In this document: in pieces, positions 29,225 to 32,500 of the stretch | How the letters are laid out: each line of letters starts with the position of its first letter | Numbering within the stretch: position 1 is the first letter of the stretch | Source of the DNA: Prorocentrum cordatum | Lineage: Eukaryota; Sar; Dinophyceae; Prorocentrales; Prorocentraceae | NCBI GenBank assembly: GCA_963575745.1 | Contig: CAUYUJ010002733.1 | Location: 1-32,500, forward strand | Direction of reading: 5' to 3' | DNA length: 32,500 bases | Program-made: the position numbers and the translations under genes | Notes under the pieces: model-generated | Database searches by the model: none | Told to the model about the DNA's origin: nothing | Seen by the model: only the letters and a program-made list of their open reading frames with translations

Positions 29225-29541
29225 GTCGGGCGTGTCCCCCTGCAGGGGGATTTTCGACGAAAAATAAAAATACTAGAAAAATACCCCAAGAAAGCAAAAA
29301 AAACTCAAATAATAGTCCCCCGACTATTTTTTGATTTGTTTTGATTATTGTTGGTGCATGTTTATCATTCGTCGAACATCTCCCTTTAGGGGGACAGGCC
29401 CGACTTAATACTATCCAGCCTCGACTCTTTTTGAATAGCCTGGGGACTACTTTTTAAATATTGTTTGACCTTTTTGGTGTATTGTTGGGGATGTGTTTTT
29501 ATCTTTCGTCGAAAATCCCCCTGTAGGGGGACAGGCCCGAC
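29225..29541. mobile_element. MITE family B, full copy plus a tandem partial copy
   Basis: The full copy 29225-29403 has both ends (GTCGGGCGTGTCCCCCTGCA and TTAGGGGGACAGGCCCGAC). A second right half (about 29404-29541) repeats ATCTTTCGTCGAAAATCCCC then CTGTAGGGGGACAGGCCCGAC. Both right ends continue into a TACTA-type stretch and CCTCGAC, so the duplicated unit includes about 25 bp of flank. Confidence 0.8.
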
Positions 29542-29598
29542 CTGATACTACTCGGCCTCGACTTTTAGCAGGGGCAACGCCTGCAGGCCTGGCGTGCT

Positions 29599-30210
29599 CC
29601 GAGCATCGTCTGCCCGATCCCCGTCCCCAGCGGCGTGGCCTGGGCCCCGCTGGCGCCGAGTTACCCCCCTGGATGGGGATGTAGGCCGCTCCCTTCGGGT
29701 TTCGAGGGGTGCACCCCCAACTGGGGTGGTACTTTGGTGGGGGGTTCGGAGGGGATGGGGATGGGGGTGGGGATTGGTTGAACGCTGCCGACCCAAGGTT
29801 TGCGGCCCAAGGCGCGCGCAGGCTGAGCATCGTTTCACCGATCCCCGTCCCTAGCGGCGTGGCCTGGGCCCCACTGGCGCCGAGTTACCCCCCTAGATGG
29901 GGCTATATTTGGACGCCCGAAATGGGTACGGAAAAAATGGGTACAATGCTCAACAACAAATGTTGTCCCAAACCAACAGCGGCTGCTGTTGGGCGGGCGG
30001 TCTTCTGTCTCGAACGGACACAGCCGCGGCGGCGCGGACAGCGAGTCCTGTTCAAAATGAACAGGAACTGCTGTTGGGCATTGTACCCATTCTTTCCGTA
30101 TCCATTTCGTTGGTGCAGAATATAAGCCGTTCCCTTCGGGTTTCGAGGGGGGTATCCCCAGCTGGGAGGGTACTTTGGTGACGGTCTCGAAGGGGAATGG
30201 GGATGGGGGA
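29599..30210. repeat. Direct repeat of a ~170-bp unit, second copy split by a MITE
   Basis: Unit 1 (29599-29770) contains CCCGTCCCCAGCGGCGTGGC, CGAGTTACCCCCCTGGATGG and CCCTTCGGGTTTCGAGGGG. Unit 2 has the first half at 29825-29905 and the second half at 30121-30210, separated by the family A MITE. An inverted fragment of the same unit lies at about 31309-31345. Confidence 0.85.
29911..30109. mobile_element. MITE family A, copy 2, right terminus clipped
   Basis: The left end GGACGCCCGAAATGGGTACG is complete. The right inverted repeat stops at TCCATTTCG, lacking the final GGCGTCC. The internal sequence follows copy 1 closely (CCTGTTCAAAATGAACAGG is kept). Confidence 0.85.
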
Positions 30211-30412
30211 GGAGGAGGAGGAGGAGGAGGAGGAGGAGGAGGAGGAGGAGGAGGAGGAGGGAGGAGGAGAGGCGGGGGGAGGAGGAGGAGGAGGAGGAGG
30301 GGAGGAGGAGGAGAGGAGGAGGAGGGGGAGGAGGAGGGGGAGGAGGAGGGAGGAGGAGGAGGAGGAGAACGAGGAGGAGGAGGAGGAGGAGGAGGAGGAG
30401 GAGGAGGAGGAG
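30206..30412. repeat. (GGA)n purine tract, about 205 bp
   Basis: Almost every base is A or G on the plus strand, with only isolated pyrimidines. ORFs are Glu/Gly or Pro/Ser artefacts. Such mirror-rich purine tracts can form triplex DNA; whether this one does is unknown. Confidence 0.95.
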
Positions 30413-30722
30413 GGGATCGGTCAAACGATACCGATGTGCGGCTTGACAGTGCATCGCCGACGCAGCGGGTATCGGACTCCGACAGGGAGCCCGCGCGTGC
30501 CTGGGCGGAGCGGGCCATCGAGCCCCCGGTGAAGGTCTCGAAGGGGGATGGGGCTGGGGATCGGATATGACTACCTACCAGACCATTCCAACCCAACCCG
30601 AAGACCGCAGTTTCGGGTCAGGGGGGGGTGCGGGTTCCCTATATGTGTTTTTGCCCACTGGAAGTGGAGGGCAAATTGAGGCCTTCGGGTTGGGTTGGGG
30701 TGGGTTGCTGGGTGGTGAGGAC
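30413..30722. other. Spacer, nothing recognised
   Basis: It contains another GGTCTCGAAGGGGGATGGGG-like fragment near 30534, related to the ~170-bp unit. No gene is supported. Confidence 0.5.
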
Positions 30723-30843
30723 TGGCCATCGCTCGGACGTCCATTCCCTCTGCTTTTTTGGTTTCGTGCTTTTCGCCTAATGATCAAGGGTGCTCCTCGA
30801 TGGTCCTCGCCGAAGGAAAAGTGCACACGTCCGAGCGTTGCCA
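30723..30843. mobile_element. MITE family C, copy 1
   Basis: The left end TGGCCATCGCTCGGACGTCC and right end ACACGTCCGAGCGTTGCCA form ~17-bp terminal inverted repeats. The interior has TTTTTTGGTTTCGTGC, TGATCAAGG and GATGGTCCTCGCCGAAGGAA. It is one of three copies. Confidence 0.85.
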
Positions 30844-30964
30844 AAGGATAGACGACACCGGTGCTCGACGGGAGCGCGCCTCGTCCTCCCCGCTCTTCCG
30901 CGCACGGGCCACAGCTGGGCCCACGGCGCGGCAGGCGAGCGCGCGCCGGGTGGCGAGCGGGGGC

Positions 30965-31094
30965 TGGCCATCGCTCGGACGTCCATTCCCTGTGTTTGTT
31001 GTCGGTTTCGTGCGTGGTTTTTTTCGCCAAATGATCAAGGATTTTCCTCGATGGTCCTCGCCGAAGGAAAAATGCACACGTCCGAGCGATGCCA
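30965..31094. mobile_element. MITE family C, copy 2
   Basis: Same termini (TGGCCATCGCTCGGACG and CGTCCGAGCGATGCCA) and interior as copy 1, slightly longer. Confidence 0.87.
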
Positions 31095-31241
31095 AGCGAG
31101 CGGGGGGGGCTGCCTGCAGCGGCCCGAGCCTCCGAGGCGGAGCAGGCGCCGATGCCGCTGCTCGTCTTATGCTGTTCCCGGCCTGCTTGATGACCGCATC
31201 CCAGAAATTGTTCCGTTCCCATTTTCAAGGGGGGACGTTGT

Positions 31242-31277
31242 CGGAAACGGTGAACAAAAACGGCCCTGCCGTTTCCG
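31242..31277. other. 9-bp hairpin CGGAAACGG / CCGTTTCCG
   Basis: A perfect stem with an 18-nt loop containing AACAAAAACGG. No terminator role is claimed. Confidence 0.6.
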
Positions 31278-31388
31278 GGGCCCACTAAGGTTGGGGATGC
31301 ACTCCTCGAAACCCGAAGGGAACGGCCTACATCCCCATCCAGGGTTATGTTGTCCCCATCCTACTTAAGCACCACATCCCAGAAATAA

Positions 31389-31525
31389 TGTCGAGCACCC
31401 GGGAAAGTGTCGAAAGAGTGTCAAAGCAGTGTCGAACCAGTGTCGGGCGAGTGTCTCCCAGGGCCCGACACATGAAAACCTTTGAGTTTCGGTACTTTGC
31501 TTGGCGCTCGACACTCTTTCTGGTG
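31389..31525. repeat. AGTGTCGAA-type short repeats and a GTGTCGGGC hairpin
   Basis: AGTGTC occurs at least five times between 31404 and 31460. GTGTCGGGC (31440-31448) pairs with GCCCGACAC (31463-31471). CGACACTCTTTC at about 31508 is complementary to GAAAGAGTGTC at about 31408. It may be another small inverted-repeat element. Confidence 0.55.
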
Positions 31526-31660
31526 ATCAAGGCGAACGCAGGTTGGAGCATCACCATGCTCGTCCCAGAGGGCCCTCGTTGCCGCGGCCGGATTCGCCCC
31601 GAGGTCTTGGTCAGCGGGGGCGTGCGAGTGCGGGGCACGCAGCGGCCCGAGCTCCAGGGG

Positions 31661-31726
31661 CAGAACCGGCAGTGCCCAGCGGGCCGTGCCCGTCGGGCAC
31701 GGCCCTCTGGGCACTGCCAGGTTCTG
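31661..31726. other. 66-bp near-perfect hairpin
   Basis: The left arm CAGAACCGGCAGTGCCCAGC, then GGGCCGTGCCC, pairs with the right arm GGGCACGGCCCTCTGGGCAC, then TGCCAGGTTCTG. The loop is 3 nt, with one or two mismatches or bulges. It could be a solo foldback element or a structured RNA; no gene context favours either. Confidence 0.85.
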
Positions 31727-31738
31727 TGCCAGAAGATC

Positions 31739-31925
31739 GCCGAGGAGGCGGAGGAGAGTACCACCGAGGAGGAGGAGGAGGAAGAGGAGGGCGAGGAGGA
31801 CGAGGAGGAGGAGGAGGAGGAGGAGGAAGAGGAGGAGGAGGAGGACGAGGAGGAGGACCACCAAGGAGGAGGAGGAGGACGAGGAGGAGGAGGAGGAGGA
31901 GGACGAGGAGGACGACGAGGAGGTA
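31739..31925. repeat. (GAG)n purine tract
   Basis: About 185 bp of GAG/GAC triplets. The Glu/Asp-rich plus-strand ORF is compositional. Confidence 0.93.
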
Positions 31926-32164
31926 GAGAGTGTCCAGAAGCTGCTCGCACGGCTGGCCGCAGCCCCACCGCAGCAGCGCCCAGAATACCAACGCCCGCCC
32001 CCGGCGCCAACGCTGGCCCCGGCCTGCCACTCCTGCAACTCCGCCGCGATCCGCGCTGGCACCCCGCGCGGGGAGTCGGTGACTCAAACCGCGCTGCAGA
32101 GGAGCAGCTGCCGATGGCGCTGCTCATCCTGGCGAGCCCTCGTCGCCACGGCTGGATTCTCTTC
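31926..32164. other. Spacer, nothing recognised
   Basis: Ordinary GC-rich sequence between the purine tract and MITE C copy 3. ORFs show no domains. Confidence 0.45.
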
Positions 32165-32292
32165 TGGCCATCGCTCGGACGTCCATTCCCTCTGCTTTTT
32201 TGGTTTCGTGCGTGTTTTTTTTCGCCAACTGATCAAGGATGCTAATCGATGGTCCTCGCCGAAGGAAAAATGCACACGTCCGAGCGATGCCA
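32165..32292. mobile_element. MITE family C, copy 3
   Basis: Complete termini TGGCCATCGCTCGGACGTCC and CGTCCGAGCGATGCCA, with a T-rich interior and GATGGTCCTCGCCGAAGGAA as in the other copies. Confidence 0.87.
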
Positions 32293-32500
32293 GGTCCTTG
32301 AGATTATGGTCACAACGCGCCCCTAGAAGGGTCTCAGTGAATTGCTATTCCCTCCAGGAGTTTGGCCACCGTGTGGCACAAACGCACCGAACATGCCCAA
32401 CTAAACCTGCAGCCGTCTTGCTCACTGTGGCAAATAGGGGAGACCCCTGGAGGGCTACAGAGGGGCACCTCCGAACCACCGCGAGGCCTTTTTAGAAGAA

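Noticed and set aside
29835-30596. Polyproline ORF and polyglutamate/glycine ORFs over the GGA tract
   Set aside because: Microsatellite translations with no unique sequence.

Overview
The window looks like gene-poor, repeat-rich nuclear DNA of a protist, most probably a dinoflagellate. It is GC-rich, has no prokaryotic operon structure, and is crowded with short inverted-repeat elements, tandem arrays and trinucleotide tracts. Its only recognisable genes belong to mobile elements: a Helitron-type Rep/helicase, an EEP-fold endonuclease and a decayed Ty1/copia RNase H. No species is named; the dinoflagellate assignment is an inference from this combination.

Layout. 1-7641: one large gene, cut by the left window edge, encoding a DUF6570 / Helitron Rep (HUH) / Pif1-like helicase protein. 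It is split by an intron (1380-1896) built almost wholly of a 33-bp tandem repeat. 7642-8700: motif-rich 3' tail, an 82-bp block that recurs at 27.7 kb, a nested pair of inverted-repeat elements and a third inverted-repeat element. 8710-13503: two copies of a ~1.8-kb unit plus an incomplete middle unit, made of a degenerate CTTGGGGCC-like repeat, opening with a GC hairpin and CTAG and bracketed by AT microsatellites. 13504-19290: no convincing gene; low-complexity DNA, small tandem repeats and three copies of a ~165-bp interspersed repeat. 19385-19860 (minus): frameshifted copia RNase H remnant. 20293-21123 and 27734-28536: an ~803-bp direct repeat, nearly identical, 7413 bp apart. Between these copies: a 73-bp tandem array, a gene with an EEP endonuclease domain in three reading frames (21729-23910), a gene of unknown function with an apparent duplicated domain (25413-26483) and an orphan coding fragment (26558-26810). 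28537-32500: no gene; MITE-like elements, hairpins and long purine tracts.

What links the genes. All three carry a dispersed 18-bp motif (core GCTTCTCAGCCTGC) that is read inside the genes always in the same phase, as G-A-(S/P/A/I/V/L)-Q-P-A. It also recurs outside them, in the 3' tails and leaders. Genes 2 and 3 share a ~443-bp 3' cassette, and the Rep/helicase unit and the gene 2/3 unit end in the same 82-bp block. My inference is that they are parts of one Helitron/Helentron-like mobile family with Rep/helicase and endonuclease in separate genes, colonised by a very short in-frame repeat. The core repeat of the intron also reappears between genes 2 and 3.
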